Shown: positions 1 through 8,399 of the stretch, one piece after another
Numbering within the stretch: the stretch's first letter is position 1
Layout of the letters: each line of letters opens with the position of its first letter
From: a virus
Reading direction: 5' to 3' (one strand)
Virus record (IMG/VR): IMGVR_UViG_3300028384_000549
Coordinates: 1-41,053 of that record
Length of the DNA stretch: 41,053 nucleotides
Translations under genes and position numbers: made by a program
The notes under the pieces: generated by a model
Told to the model about the DNA's origin: nothing
Database searches by the model: none
Seen by the model: only the letters and a program-made list of their open reading frames with translations

Positions 1-390
1 TGGGATAAAATCCTATCAGATGGTGGTTCAATTCAAGGAATCGATGAATTAGATAATTGGGCATATTGTGATGGTAGAGTGATGAACATAAGTGATTGTT
101 CTGAGGGTAAGGAAGTGGATAAAGTTAAGGATGTATTCAAAACATTCAAAGAAATCAATCAATTGGAATTGGTGAGACAGGCTGGTGTACGACAACAATA
201 CATCGACCAATCAGTATCACTTAATCTTGCGTTCCCATCGCAAGCAACACCAAAGTGGTTGAATCAAGTCCATATGGAGGCTTGGAAGCAAGGAGTTAAA
301 ACGTTATACTACACACGAACAGAATCAGTTCTCAGAGGTGATATCGCAGCACAAGCGATGGACCCTGATTGCTTGTCGTGTGATGGTTAA
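1..390 (+). CDS. nrdA: Ribonucleoside-diphosphate reductase large subunit, C-terminal part
   Basis: The frame is open from base 1, so this is the 3' end of a gene that begins before the window. It makes the catalytic subunit of class I ribonucleotide reductase, which reduces NDPs to dNDPs for phage DNA synthesis. About 129 residues are visible. Diagnostic parts are the SVSLNL segment, the KTLYYTRTES strand with the tyrosine pair of the radical-transfer chain, and a C-terminal tail ending DCLSCDG. In this family the tail cysteine pair is re-reduced by thioredoxin, and a thioredoxin gene follows 20 bases downstream. The partner small subunit (nrdB) is not in the window. Confidence 0.92.
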   Translation, partial: WDKILSDGGSIQGIDELDNWAYCDGRVMNISDCSEGKEVDKVKDVFKTFKEINQLELVRQAGVRQQYIDQSVSLNLAFPSQATPKWLNQVHMEAWKQGVKTLYYTRTESVLRGDIAAQAMDPDCLSCDG

Positions 391-410
391 ATCAATAAAG
401 GAGTAATAAA

Positions 411-650
411 ATGAAGTATTTGTATTTTTCAGCACAATGGTGTGGTCCGTGTAGAATGTTAGGGCCGGTAATGAATGAGGTATCAACTGAGGTTCCTGTT
501 CAAAAAGTAGATGTAGATAAGGAATATGAGTTGGCACAAAAGTTCAATGTAAAAAACATACCAACCGTTGTATTGGTAAATGGTGATTCTGAAGTTAAAC
601 GCTTTATTGGAGTAAACCCAAAACAGGCATATTTAGATGCTGTAAAATAA
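411..650 (+). CDS. Thioredoxin-like protein
   Basis: A 79-residue thioredoxin fold protein with the active site WCGPC at residues 10-14 and the cis-proline segment NIPTV in the second half. It is shorter than bacterial thioredoxin (about 105 residues), as is common for phage versions that lack the first strand and helix. The start is fixed by a clear Shine-Dalgarno AAAGGAG at 397-403. Its place directly behind nrdA makes it the likely electron donor for the reductase. A glutaredoxin role is less likely because the motif is CGPC, not CPYC. Confidence 0.9.
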   Translation: MKYLYFSAQWCGPCRMLGPVMNEVSTEVPVQKVDVDKEYELAQKFNVKNIPTVVLVNGDSEVKRFIGVNPKQAYLDAVK

Positions 651-682
651 TTTGGAATTTTCAAAATAATTTCGTATATTAG
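651..682 (+). promoter_or_regulatory. Bacteroidota-type promoter P1
   Basis: TTTG at 651-654, exactly 20 bases, then TATATTAG at 675-682. This matches the Bacteroidota -33 TTTG and -7 TAnnTTTG elements except for one base. The -33 element lies in an imperfect inverted repeat, TTTGGA-N3-TTCAAA (651-665). The next ATG is at 688, only 6 bases past the -7 box, so the transcript should be leaderless or nearly so. Confidence 0.75.
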
Positions 683-687
683 TAGTT

Positions 688-1016
688 ATGGAAGAAGTAT
701 TAAATAAGCTAAAAGAATTTCATTTGGTATATGGGCACCCAATCGAGTCCGAACCCACAACTTGGCAGACCAACTATATATCCTATTGGGAACGATGTTA
801 GCACATGGAATGCAAAATGTAATCGCAGAAGTGTTCGATGAGGTACATCGTTCTAATATGTCAAAGTTGGGTGAAGATGGTAAACCAATCAAAAGAGAAG
901 ATGGTAAGATTCTAAAAGGACCAAACTACTTCAAACCTGATTTGGGTAAAATCATCAATAAGGAGTGGGAACGAAAACGACTTCAATCCAAAATACCATT
1001 TGATGAAGAGGTTTAG
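688..1016 (+). pseudogene. MazG-like nucleotide pyrophosphohydrolase, internally deleted and frameshifted
   Basis: Two pieces of one phage MazG/PRA-PH-like family are visible in different frames. The frame of ATG 688 reads MEEVLNKLKEFHLVYGHPIE and runs to a stop at 799-801. A second frame, open through the same region and ending at 1016, carries the conserved tail with VFDEVHRSNMSKLGEDGKP and KGPNYFKPDL. The junction is near 757-763. Compared with my recollection of the family, roughly 35-40 residues are missing between the pieces, including the helix with the metal-binding EExxE motif. Such enzymes hydrolyse NTPs or dNTPs to monophosphates; this copy should be inactive. A translated C-terminal fragment starting at TTG 762 is possible. 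A sequencing or assembly error cannot be excluded. Confidence 0.75.
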
Positions 1017-1017
1017 G

Positions 1018-1137
1018 ATGGCTCTAAGAGGAGAATCACATCCAGCGCATAAACTTACTGAGGAACAAGTAAACACTATCAGAAAACTATGGAAGATTGG
1101 GCATAGGAAAGTGGGTGAGTTTGATAAATACCAATAA
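1018..1137 (+). CDS. 39-residue HTH remnant of homing-endonuclease type
   Basis: A 39-residue ORF whose middle, GESHPAHKLTEEQVNTIRKL, resembles the start of the helix-turn-helix DNA-binding tail found in phage HNH homing endonucleases (KLTEEQV-x-IR-x-L). The expected second half of that domain (A-xx-FGVS-xx-TI-xx-I) is absent, so it looks like a fragment. It starts one base after the MazG-like stop and its TAA overlaps the ATG of the next gene (TAATGA at 1135-1140). Whether it is translated for function is unclear. Its position next to the deleted mazG gene suggests debris of a rearrangement. Confidence 0.5.
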   Translation: MALRGESHPAHKLTEEQVNTIRKLWKIGHRKVGEFDKYQ

Positions 1138-1895
1138 TGAAAGAAGAAGGAAAGAACTATTGTGATACATCTAAACTATCAATCCGACCGATTTCCAAAT
1201 CGGTAGCAAAGGATATCATAATCAACAATCACTACAGCGGATTGTGGACAAAGGTATCATACGCATTGGGGTTGTATGTTGAAGATGATTCACATCAGTT
1301 CTTTGATTCTACAGATAAATTGATTGGAGTTGCATGTTATGGTGACCCAATTGGTAGATTGACTGGGCAATCCATATCAGAAACGTTAGATAGAACTGAA
1401 GTACTAGAACTGGTTCGGTTATTTGTTTTTGATGGGTATGGTTCAAATATTGAAAGTTGGTTCTTATCCCAAACATTTGATTGGTTGAGAACAAACGCAC
1501 CAAAGATAAAAGCACTCATATCCTACTCAGACCCAAAAGAGGGACACGCTGGAACAATCTACCAAGCAACAAACTGGATTTATCAGGGGAACAAACTCAG
1601 ATTCAACGATAGTTGGAGTTTTAAGTTTGAAGAAGATGGGAGGTGGATACATGGTAAAACCATATTCCCACAATACAAAACAAACGACCCTAAGAAAATA
1701 CAAGAGCAGGTAAACAAACCATTTTGGATTCGTAAAGAACCAAGAAAACACAGATACGTTTACATATTGGCTAAAGGTGGTGAACGTAGGAAACTGCTGA
1801 AGAATTTGAAACACCCAACATTTCCATATCCAAAGGGGAGTGAAGATGTTGAGATGGAAGTACATAAATTAGAACCAATTGAAAGAAAAGGATAA
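1137..1895 (+). CDS. Mom-like DNA modification protein, copy 1
   Basis: A 252-residue protein resembling the phage Mu Mom family, GNAT-fold enzymes that convert adenine in DNA to N6-methylcarbamoyl-adenine and block restriction enzymes. Landmarks are AKDIIINNHYSG near residue 25, the strand LELVRLFVFDGYGSNIESW near residue 90, and the core ISYSDPKEGHAGTIYQATNW near residue 125, followed by YQG. The C-terminal half (SWSFKFEEDGRW...PRKHRYVYIL) adds a lysine-rich tail. It overlaps the HTH remnant by one base and the next gene by 17 bases. The next gene is a diverged paralogue that aligns over most of its length. The modification chemistry is inferred from family; I cannot see which base is used. 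Confidence 0.72.
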   Translation: MKEEGKNYCDTSKLSIRPISKSVAKDIIINNHYSGLWTKVSYALGLYVEDDSHQFFDSTDKLIGVACYGDPIGRLTGQSISETLDRTEVLELVRLFVFDGYGSNIESWFLSQTFDWLRTNAPKIKALISYSDPKEGHAGTIYQATNWIYQGNKLRFNDSWSFKFEEDGRWIHGKTIFPQYKTNDPKKIQEQVNKPFWIRKEPRKHRYVYILAKGGERRKLLKNLKHPTFPYPKGSEDVEMEVHKLEPIERKG

Positions 1896-2679
1896 AATAT
1901 ATTGTGATGTATCCAAAGTGCATATAGCACCAATCGCCAAATCGATTGCTAAGGATATAATTGTTAAGAAACACTACACTCACGCTTGGACGGCGTGCAG
2001 ATACGCATTGGGTGTTTACTACAAAACTGATGGTGAATCATTTCAGTTCGGAGAAGATAAACTTATCGGCTGTGCAATATATGGATTCCCAGTTGGAGCA
2101 CGGGCAGCAACTTCTGTATGTGAGGGGTTAACTAAGGATAACGCATTGGAGTTGACCAGATTGTACATCGATGATGGGTATGGTTCGAATATCGAATCAT
2201 ATGCCATGGGACAAACATTCAAATGGTTGAAGGAAAACGATAAAAACATTAAGTTATTGATATCGTATGCTGATGCGGGACAAGAACACTTAGGTAAGAT
2301 TTATCAGGCAACAAATTGGATTTATCAAGGGTTATCAACTGATATCGCACTAATGCCAAACTATGGTATCTCACTTACGAAAGACCCGTACAATTGGATT
2401 CATAGTAGAACGGTATATTCACTTTGGGGTAGTTCAAATTTAGACCACCTTAAAAACGAAATTGGTAAGGAGGGGCATAGTGAATTTTGGAGGAGAATGG
2501 AACCGCCAAAACACAGATACATCCAACTATTACCACAAAACAAAAAAGAGAAGAAAGATTTGATTAAACGATTGAAGCATGAAATCAAACCATATCCAAA
2601 GAATACGGATGATTTCAATACAGAGGTTGTGAATCATAAAACTACTTATGTAGCTGAGAATACTGAAAGTTTCTGGTGA
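1879..2679 (+). CDS. Mom-like DNA modification protein, copy 2
   Basis: A 266-residue paralogue of the preceding gene. Matching blocks are YCDVSKVHIAPIAKS at the N-terminus, LELTRLYIDDGYGSNIES, LLISYADAGQEHLGKIYQAT and the C-terminal PPKHRYIQLLP. The start is TTG at 1879: a stop lies just upstream in frame (1870) and the predicted N-terminus MKEKDKIYCDVSK mirrors MKEEGKNYCDTSK of copy 1, which supports this unusual start. The HNH nuclease gene begins at its stop codon (TGATG). Two diverged copies could mean two sequence specificities, two substrates, or a heterodimer; the sequence does not decide. Confidence 0.7.
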   Translation: MKEKDKIYCDVSKVHIAPIAKSIAKDIIVKKHYTHAWTACRYALGVYYKTDGESFQFGEDKLIGCAIYGFPVGARAATSVCEGLTKDNALELTRLYIDDGYGSNIESYAMGQTFKWLKENDKNIKLLISYADAGQEHLGKIYQATNWIYQGLSTDIALMPNYGISLTKDPYNWIHSRTVYSLWGSSNLDHLKNEIGKEGHSEFWRRMEPPKHRYIQLLPQNKKEKKDLIKRLKHEIKPYPKNTDDFNTEVVNHKTTYVAENTESFW

Positions 2680-3170
2680 TGAATAAAGTATTAGTTTTGA
2701 ATTCGGATTACACTCCGTTGAATGTAACGAATATGAGAAGAGGATTTATCCTTGTAATGAAGGGTAAAGCTGAGATTGTGAAAGAGGATGTGAATAAAAT
2801 CGTAACAACGATTGGTGAATTCGCAAAACCAATAATCATACGATTACTCAATTATATCGGATATCGGAATAAGGGTATAAAAGTGAATCGTAAACGAATT
2901 ATGAAGCGTGATGGATATGCGTGTGGGTATTGTAAATCCAAAAAGAATCTTACAATAGACCACATCATTCCAAAATCCAGAGGTGGTAAAAACACTTGGG
3001 ATAATTTGGTAACGTGTTGTAATCGATGTAATACAATTAAGGATAACAAAACACCAAATGAAGCGGGTATGACCTTAAAGGTTAAACCATACCAACCATC
3101 CATATTCTCATCAGTAATATCAGATGAGGTAGAGGTTGAATGGTCTTTGTACAAAAAAAGTTTTCAATGA
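2679..3170 (+). CDS. HNH endonuclease
   Basis: A 163-residue protein of the McrA/HNH type. The N-terminal segment VLVLNSDYTPLNVTNMRRGF is typical of the bacterial chromosomal HNH family rather than of intron-homing enzymes. The catalytic zinc-bound fold is C-x2-C (CGYC), LTIDHIIPKSRGG with the DH pair, N in WDNLV, and C-x2-C (CNRC). The ATG at 2679 overlaps the stop of the second Mom-like gene, so it is translationally coupled to the modification genes. A modification enzyme plus nuclease pair suggests that it cuts unmodified (host or competitor) DNA; that is inference. Confidence 0.85.
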   Translation: MNKVLVLNSDYTPLNVTNMRRGFILVMKGKAEIVKEDVNKIVTTIGEFAKPIIIRLLNYIGYRNKGIKVNRKRIMKRDGYACGYCKSKKNLTIDHIIPKSRGGKNTWDNLVTCCNRCNTIKDNKTPNEAGMTLKVKPYQPSIFSSVISDEVEVEWSLYKKSFQ

Positions 3171-3171
3171 A

Positions 3172-3203
3172 TTTGGTAGTTACGGAAATATTTCGTATAT
3201 TAG
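3172..3203 (+). promoter_or_regulatory. Bacteroidota-type promoter P2
   Basis: TTTG at 3172-3175, a 20-base spacer, and TATATTAG at 3196-3203, starting right after the HNH gene's stop. The first downstream gene starts at 3229, leaving a leader of about 20 bases that is A-rich and has no Shine-Dalgarno sequence. It should drive the GHKL-nuclease gene and what follows. Confidence 0.75.
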
Positions 3204-3228
3204 TAGTATAATAAATGAAAAATAAATT

Positions 3229-4749
3229 ATGGCTGAAGTTTTAGAACCACAAGTTATTAATAAACGCACAATCGCGGGAAAAAACTATGTGGGTTTGTGG
3301 AAAGGTTTGGGTAGAACTGACCGTCAATTCTACCAACTTATATCAGAGTTGATTGATAATACAATGACCCTTGATGGTAAAACTCATTGTAAAGTAACAA
3401 TAGATATTCCTAATAAGGAAATCACTATTACCGATGACTCAATTGGTATTCCTGATGGTAATTTGGAGGAGGTTATCTCAATGGGAAAAAAAGTAAATCA
3501 AGGTAAACAATTGTTTAGTTTTAGTGGGATTGGTATGAAAGCCGCTATTGCATCATTGGGTAATACTTTTTATTTACAAACAAAACCAAGAATCGAAGAG
3601 GATGTTGTTTATACATTGACTCCCAAATTTTCATTAACTGACCCATCTGAAAAGATTGCAACGTTTGATGAGGAACGAACGATATGTAATAGCACTCCAT
3701 ATGGTACTACATTAATAGTACGAGATATAAAAACATATCCAAAAAATATCACATCTTTCAATAGTATGGTCAGATACATTGGCGCTACTTATGCTGATTA
3801 TTTAGATGATGGAGATTTAAAGTTAACATTTAAGTATATACATGAGAATGGTAAAGTAACTCGTGAAGATGTTAAATCTCACCGACCAACATTATCTGAT
3901 AAAAATAATATCATAGATAGTGATTTGATGTTGGGCAAAAATCAACCCGAATTTAAAAATGTACCTTTAAAGGGTAACGGGTGGGAAGTATTGGTAAGTG
4001 CTGGTAGGAAAGCTCACCCATCAAGCGCAAAAGAATACTACGAAAACACATCACCCAAATTATACAATGATGTGTATGGCACTGAATCATCACCATATGG
4101 TTGGAGTGCATCTACATCAGGAGTTCAGTTTAAATCATCTGGTATCGGTAAAGATGCTACAAAGGGTAAGATTTTATTATTCCACCAATTGACCGCCAGC
4201 AGTAGGGCTGAAAGTTTTTGGTGTGAGGTTAGTTTGGTATCGGGTATAGAGCCGGGTATGATGAAATCCACATTAAATGAAAACACACAAACCTTTCATG
4301 AGATGAGAAGCGCATTAGATGAGTGGTTGAAGGATAGGGGATTTAGACAACGAAATCTAACAAAAACATTACACTATGGTGAAAGTAAAGAAGTTAGAGA
4401 TAAATGGAAATCATCTCTTAAAAATGATGATAAATTAAGACACGAATATGGTATATCTTTAGATAACTTTGACCAGCAAGTATCTACTGAAACTGAACTA
4501 CCCATTGGTCGTCCTGATATTTTTATAGAAACTGAAACTAGAACTATTATTGTAGAATGTAAGAAAGAAGAAATTAAAGCATTGGATGTAGCTCAAGCGG
4601 CCGGATACGCAGTTAATACTGATGCTGATTCTATCATATTAGTTGCTCAAAGAATGACTCCTGGTGGAATCAAAGCACAGGAGATGTGGTCGGATAAATT
4701 AAACATTCCAATTATATTTGATGCAATTCAGAAGAAGTATATGGTATGA
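3229..4749 (+). CDS. GHKL (MORC/Hsp90-like) ATPase fused to a PD-(D/E)XK nuclease domain
   Basis: A 506-residue two-domain protein. Residues about 10-200 form a GHKL ATPase: N-box ELIDN at 40-44, the metal/ATP-lid strand TDDSIGIPDG around 68-77, and the glycine-rich FSFSGIGMKAA at 96-106. The middle resembles the transducer of MORC/MutL-type ATPases. The last 80 residues form a restriction-like nuclease core, GRPDIFI with D430 and IIVECKK with E443 and K445, then an amphipathic helix. Prokaryotic MORC-type ATPases are known from restriction-modification neighbourhoods. The gene follows two Mom-like genes and an HNH nuclease. It probably loads on DNA using ATP and cleaves it; target choice is unknown. 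It overlaps the next gene by 4 bases. Confidence 0.75.
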   Translation: MAEVLEPQVINKRTIAGKNYVGLWKGLGRTDRQFYQLISELIDNTMTLDGKTHCKVTIDIPNKEITITDDSIGIPDGNLEEVISMGKKVNQGKQLFSFSGIGMKAAIASLGNTFYLQTKPRIEEDVVYTLTPKFSLTDPSEKIATFDEERTICNSTPYGTTLIVRDIKTYPKNITSFNSMVRYIGATYADYLDDGDLKLTFKYIHENGKVTREDVKSHRPTLSDKNNIIDSDLMLGKNQPEFKNVPLKGNGWEVLVSAGRKAHPSSAKEYYENTSPKLYNDVYGTESSPYGWSASTSGVQFKSSGIGKDATKGKILLFHQLTASSRAESFWCEVSLVSGIEPGMMKSTLNENTQTFHEMRSALDEWLKDRGFRQRNLTKTLHYGESKEVRDKWKSSLKNDDKLRHEYGISLDNFDQQVSTETELPIGRPDIFIETETRTIIVECKKEEIKALDVAQAAGYAVNTDADSIILVAQRMTPGGIKAQEMWSDKLNIPIIFDAIQKKYMV

Positions 4750-5879
4750 ACTTTTGGGAAAGTATAGATTATAACAATGCTAGGAAAGTGTTGGTGATAC
4801 CTAATATCACCAACTCTTCTAACATTGAAAAAGATTCATTCATTGATGTGATTCATAACCACATTAAAGGATTGGAAAAATATGGTGAATACTATTGGCA
4901 TGTTTTAGTACCAAAAGGTAAGGTTACTAAGAAACTAAACCTACCAAACGTAAAGCAACATCAGATTGATATTCCAGGTGATATGATGAACCAACGTTCA
5001 TTCCCATCTGATAATTTAATCAAACTTCTAAAAGATATTGATTACGATGTAATCTATTCACATCTACCAGATTGGCCTCAAGTTGGTAGATACAAAAATG
5101 ATATCAACACTAAGATAGTTGGATACTGCCATTGGTGGGAAATGAAATCCTGTAATGGTGTAGACCGTAGACCTGGTAAAGCAAAGTGGTTGTGGTTACC
5201 TATCGAACTATTGGGTATATCTCAGATGGAAACCTGCTATCTAAATACGCAAGACCAGAAGAATAGAGTGTTAGAAGAGGCAAGAGAAACATTCAATGAA
5301 GAGTTTGTTCAGAAGTTGGATGATATTCTCACTGTTTGGAACTTAGGATTGGAAGAATCCAAAATAGTATCCGAACCAAAACCAGAAAAGGAAAAGGTAA
5401 TCGTATTCAACCACAGAGCAGCTGCATACAAAGGGTATCCTAAATTTATGGAGTTGATGGAAGAATATCGTAAACAACGGCAGGATTTCAAAGTTTGGAT
5501 TCCACAATTAAACGGTAAACCACCACATGGTTGGGTGGATAATACGAAAGTACCAAAGCACGAATACTATAAGAGATTGCAGGATTGTACAGTTGGTGTA
5601 CAGATGCGGCAAACCAATTATGGTTGGAGTGTAAGTGGTACTGATTGTATGATGAATGGAACTCCAATGATTTGGCAGGAATCCGATTGTTATCACGAAA
5701 TAGACCCGAATGGTATGTTCTTCAAATACAAAAAAGAATTCTTTGAGTATTTGGATAGAATGTTGGATGATGAATCATTCAGAAAAGAGCAGGAATTGAA
5801 ATCAGTAGATAGAGCAAAACAACTATCAAAAAATGAAGGGGTAATGCTTGGAGAACTACACAAAAAGTTGTATATTTAA
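4746..5879 (+). CDS. GT-B type glycosyltransferase
   Basis: A 377-residue protein with the two Rossmann-like halves of a GT4-like glycosyltransferase. The N-terminal half has KVLVIPNITN and DYDVIYSHLPDW; the C-terminal half has KVIVFNHRAAAYKGYP and the donor-site region VSGTDCMMNGTPMIW. The usual E-x7-E motif is not obvious, so the family assignment is loose. ATG 4746 overlaps the nuclease stop (ATGA), and the polymerase gene starts 3 bases after its end. The position between DNA-modification and replication genes makes glycosylation of modified DNA bases a possibility, as in T4; a protein or surface-glycan acceptor is equally compatible. Confidence 0.7.
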   Translation: MNFWESIDYNNARKVLVIPNITNSSNIEKDSFIDVIHNHIKGLEKYGEYYWHVLVPKGKVTKKLNLPNVKQHQIDIPGDMMNQRSFPSDNLIKLLKDIDYDVIYSHLPDWPQVGRYKNDINTKIVGYCHWWEMKSCNGVDRRPGKAKWLWLPIELLGISQMETCYLNTQDQKNRVLEEARETFNEEFVQKLDDILTVWNLGLEESKIVSEPKPEKEKVIVFNHRAAAYKGYPKFMELMEEYRKQRQDFKVWIPQLNGKPPHGWVDNTKVPKHEYYKRLQDCTVGVQMRQTNYGWSVSGTDCMMNGTPMIWQESDCYHEIDPNGMFFKYKKEFFEYLDRMLDDESFRKEQELKSVDRAKQLSKNEGVMLGELHKKLYI

Positions 5880-5882
5880 CTC

Positions 5883-8399
5883 ATGTATCAGAACGCATAT
5901 TATGAAAAAGAAGGGGGTATCATCCATTGTTGGGATGACGAGAAAGGTTATTTCACTAAGAAATATCGTAACTATGCTTATGTAAGAGATGGGAATGGTT
6001 CGCATGAATCCATTCATGGTGAGAGGCTGAAGAAAATCAATTATTGGAACAAAGAGGATAATCTGAAGTTATACGAATCTGATGTAAATGAGATGACTCG
6101 TTTTCTGATTGATGAGTATGGTGATTCAGATGAGGTATCGACTGGGCATACTATTCTAACCTTTGATATTGAGGTTGAGATGAATAGTGGGTTGCCGGAT
6201 ACTGAGAAAGCAGAGAATACAATCACTTCGGTTGCATTCCACGATTCAGTAACAAATGATTACACCGTTTACGTTCTTAATGAGGGTGATGAGATAGATA
6301 AAACCATTAAGGGGGCAAAGGTACGTTCATTTAAAAATGAAGAGGCGATGTTGAGCGCATTCCTCAATAGTTGGGAAGAGATTTCACCGACTATCATTAC
6401 TGGGTGGAATATCGATTTCTTTGATGTTACCTATCTTTACAATCGATTGAAGCGGTTGTTCGGAACTTCAGTAGCAAACCGACTATCGCCAATCAAAAAG
6501 GTACATTGGAACAAATATCGTAAACGTTACATTATTGCGGGTGTATCTGCGTTGGATTACATCGCATTGTTTAAGAACTTCACATATACTGAGTACCCAA
6601 ACTACCGATTGGATACCATCGCTCAGATGGAGTTGGGTAGAGGTAAGATTGAATATGAGGGAAACCTAGACCAATTGTTTAGAGATGATATTGAGAAATT
6701 CATCGAATACAACTTAGTAGATGTGGAGTTGGTTGTGGAGATGGATAAGAAACTTCAGTTTATCGAATTGGCTAGAGCAATCTGTCATGCAGGTCACGTA
6801 TTTTATGAGGATTTCTTATTTTCATCAAAGTGGTTGGAGGGTGCTATTTTGACATTCCTAAGAAGGAGTGGTAGGATTGCACCCAACAAACCCGCTCGTA
6901 AACAAAAGAATGCGGATGGTTCTGATGGTGAAGGTAAATTCACTGGTGCATATGTAAAAGAGCCGAATCCTGGTTTGTATAAGTGGGTTTACGATTTGGA
7001 TTTAACATCACTATACCCATCCATCATTATGAGTATCAACATCTCACCTGAAACTAAAATGGGTAAGGTTAAAGGATATACTGCTGAATCTCATATGAAG
7101 GGTACAATGGGTTCATATAGTATCGTTGATAACAATGGTGGTGAATCAAAACCATTACCAAAAGAACAATTTGATAATTTCATTAAGAAGATGGAGTTAT
7201 CAGTTGCATCAAATGGTGTTTTGTATCGACAGGATAAGATTGGGGTAATTCCTGAGATTTTGAATGTGTGGTTTGATAAGAGGGTTGAGTACAAAGACCT
7301 AATGAAGAAGTATGGTAAAGAGGGTAACGACGAATTGTATAAGTTCTACTCTCAGCGCCAGTTAGTGCAGAAGATTATGTTGAACTCACTCTATGGAGTA
7401 TTGGGACTCCCATCGTTCCGATTCTATGATGTGGATAATGCAGAGGCGGTTACGTTAACGGGTCAGACAGTAATTAAAACTACTGAGATGATTGCTAACC
7501 AATACTACATTAAAAACATTGGTAAAGATGCTGACTATAATGTGTACACAGATACCGATTCTGTATTCTATCAGGCAGGTCCGCTTGTTAAGGCGAGAAA
7601 TCCAAATATCAATATGGAATCTGATGAGGAAATGATTCCTGCAATTCTATCTGTGGCTAAAGAAGTTCAAGACCATATTAATATGGTGTATGATACTATG
7701 GCTAAGAAGATGTTCAATATCGATTCACATCGATTTGATATTAAGCAGGAAACTATCGCTAAGGGTGGGTTTTGGGTATCGAAGAAAAGATATGCTCAAT
7801 GGATTATCAACGATAATACCGTAAATTGTGATAAGTTGGATGTGAAGGGATTGGATGTGAAACGTAGTTCGTTTCCAACTTACTTCAAAGAGGTGATGAG
7901 TACTGTATTGATGGATATTCTAAAGGATGAACCGAAGGATGATATCGATGATAAGATTCTAAAGTACAAAGATGGTATGACCGACCAATACTTCATTGAT
8001 ATCGCAAAGAACTCAGCGGTGAAGGATATGAGTAAGTACACATTTAAGAATCAGGCATTAGGGGAGTTTATGAAAGGAACACCAGCGCACGTTAAAGCAG
8101 CACTTACTTACAACCAACTACTGAAGTATTATGATGCACCATACAAATATGAACCAATGAAAGATGGTGATAAGATTAAGTGGGTGTATCTGAAGAGTAA
8201 TCCATTGGGATTAGATTCGGTTGGATTGACTGGGTATAACGACCCTAAAGAGATTTTGGATTTAGTACAACAATACATTGATTATGATTTGATTTGGCAG
8301 AAGGAGTTGGAGAATAAACTCGATGATTTCTACAAAGCAATGAATTGGGAGAAACCAAATCCAAACTTAGCAAAAGCATCACAATTTTTTGGATTTTAA
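5883..8399 (+). CDS. 43: DNA polymerase, family B, T4 gp43 type
   Basis: An 838-residue replicative polymerase (T4 gp43 is 898). The 3'-5' exonuclease has FDIEVE at 94-99 (ExoI), TGWNIDFFD (ExoII) and YNLVDVELV (ExoIII). The polymerase has motif A DLTSLYPSII near residue 375, motif B KIMLNSLYG near 497 and motif C YTDTDS near 555. The last residues, KASQFFGF, resemble the C-terminal clamp-binding peptide of T4-like polymerases, and the clamp gene follows directly. All catalytic aspartates are present, so the enzyme should be active with proofreading. Confidence 0.97.
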   Translation: MYQNAYYEKEGGIIHCWDDEKGYFTKKYRNYAYVRDGNGSHESIHGERLKKINYWNKEDNLKLYESDVNEMTRFLIDEYGDSDEVSTGHTILTFDIEVEMNSGLPDTEKAENTITSVAFHDSVTNDYTVYVLNEGDEIDKTIKGAKVRSFKNEEAMLSAFLNSWEEISPTIITGWNIDFFDVTYLYNRLKRLFGTSVANRLSPIKKVHWNKYRKRYIIAGVSALDYIALFKNFTYTEYPNYRLDTIAQMELGRGKIEYEGNLDQLFRDDIEKFIEYNLVDVELVVEMDKKLQFIELARAICHAGHVFYEDFLFSSKWLEGAILTFLRRSGRIAPNKPARKQKNADGSDGEGKFTGAYVKEPNPGLYKWVYDLDLTSLYPSIIMSINISPETKMGKVKGYTAESHMKGTMGSYSIVDNNGGESKPLPKEQFDNFIKKMELSVASNGVLYRQDKIGVIPEILNVWFDKRVEYKDLMKKYGKEGNDELYKFYSQRQLVQKIMLNSLYGVLGLPSFRFYDVDNAEAVTLTGQTVIKTTEMIANQYYIKNIGKDADYNVYTDTDSVFYQAGPLVKARNPNINMESDEEMIPAILSVAKEVQDHINMVYDTMAKKMFNIDSHRFDIKQETIAKGGFWVSKKRYAQWIINDNTVNCDKLDVKGLDVKRSSFPTYFKEVMSTVLMDILKDEPKDDIDDKILKYKDGMTDQYFIDIAKNSAVKDMSKYTFKNQALGEFMKGTPAHVKAALTYNQLLKYYDAPYKYEPMKDGDKIKWVYLKSNPLGLDSVGLTGYNDPKEILDLVQQYIDYDLIWQKELENKLDDFYKAMNWEKPNPNLAKASQFFGF

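Noticed and set aside
750-800. Programmed ribosomal frameshift in the MazG-like gene
   Set aside because: No slippery heptamer or downstream structure is visible, and a frameshift would not restore the roughly 35-40 missing active-site residues.
1309-1865. Open frames on the - strand inside the first Mom-like gene
   Set aside because: They lie wholly within a well-supported + strand gene, have no start context, and are rich in F/Y/L/S as expected from the complement of AT-rich coding sequence. No - strand gene was accepted anywhere in the window.
2679-3170. Reading the HNH gene as a homing endonuclease or part of an intron/intein
   Set aside because: Flanking genes are intact and coupled by overlaps, and the N-terminal VLVLNSDYTPLNV segment belongs to the free-standing bacterial HNH group.
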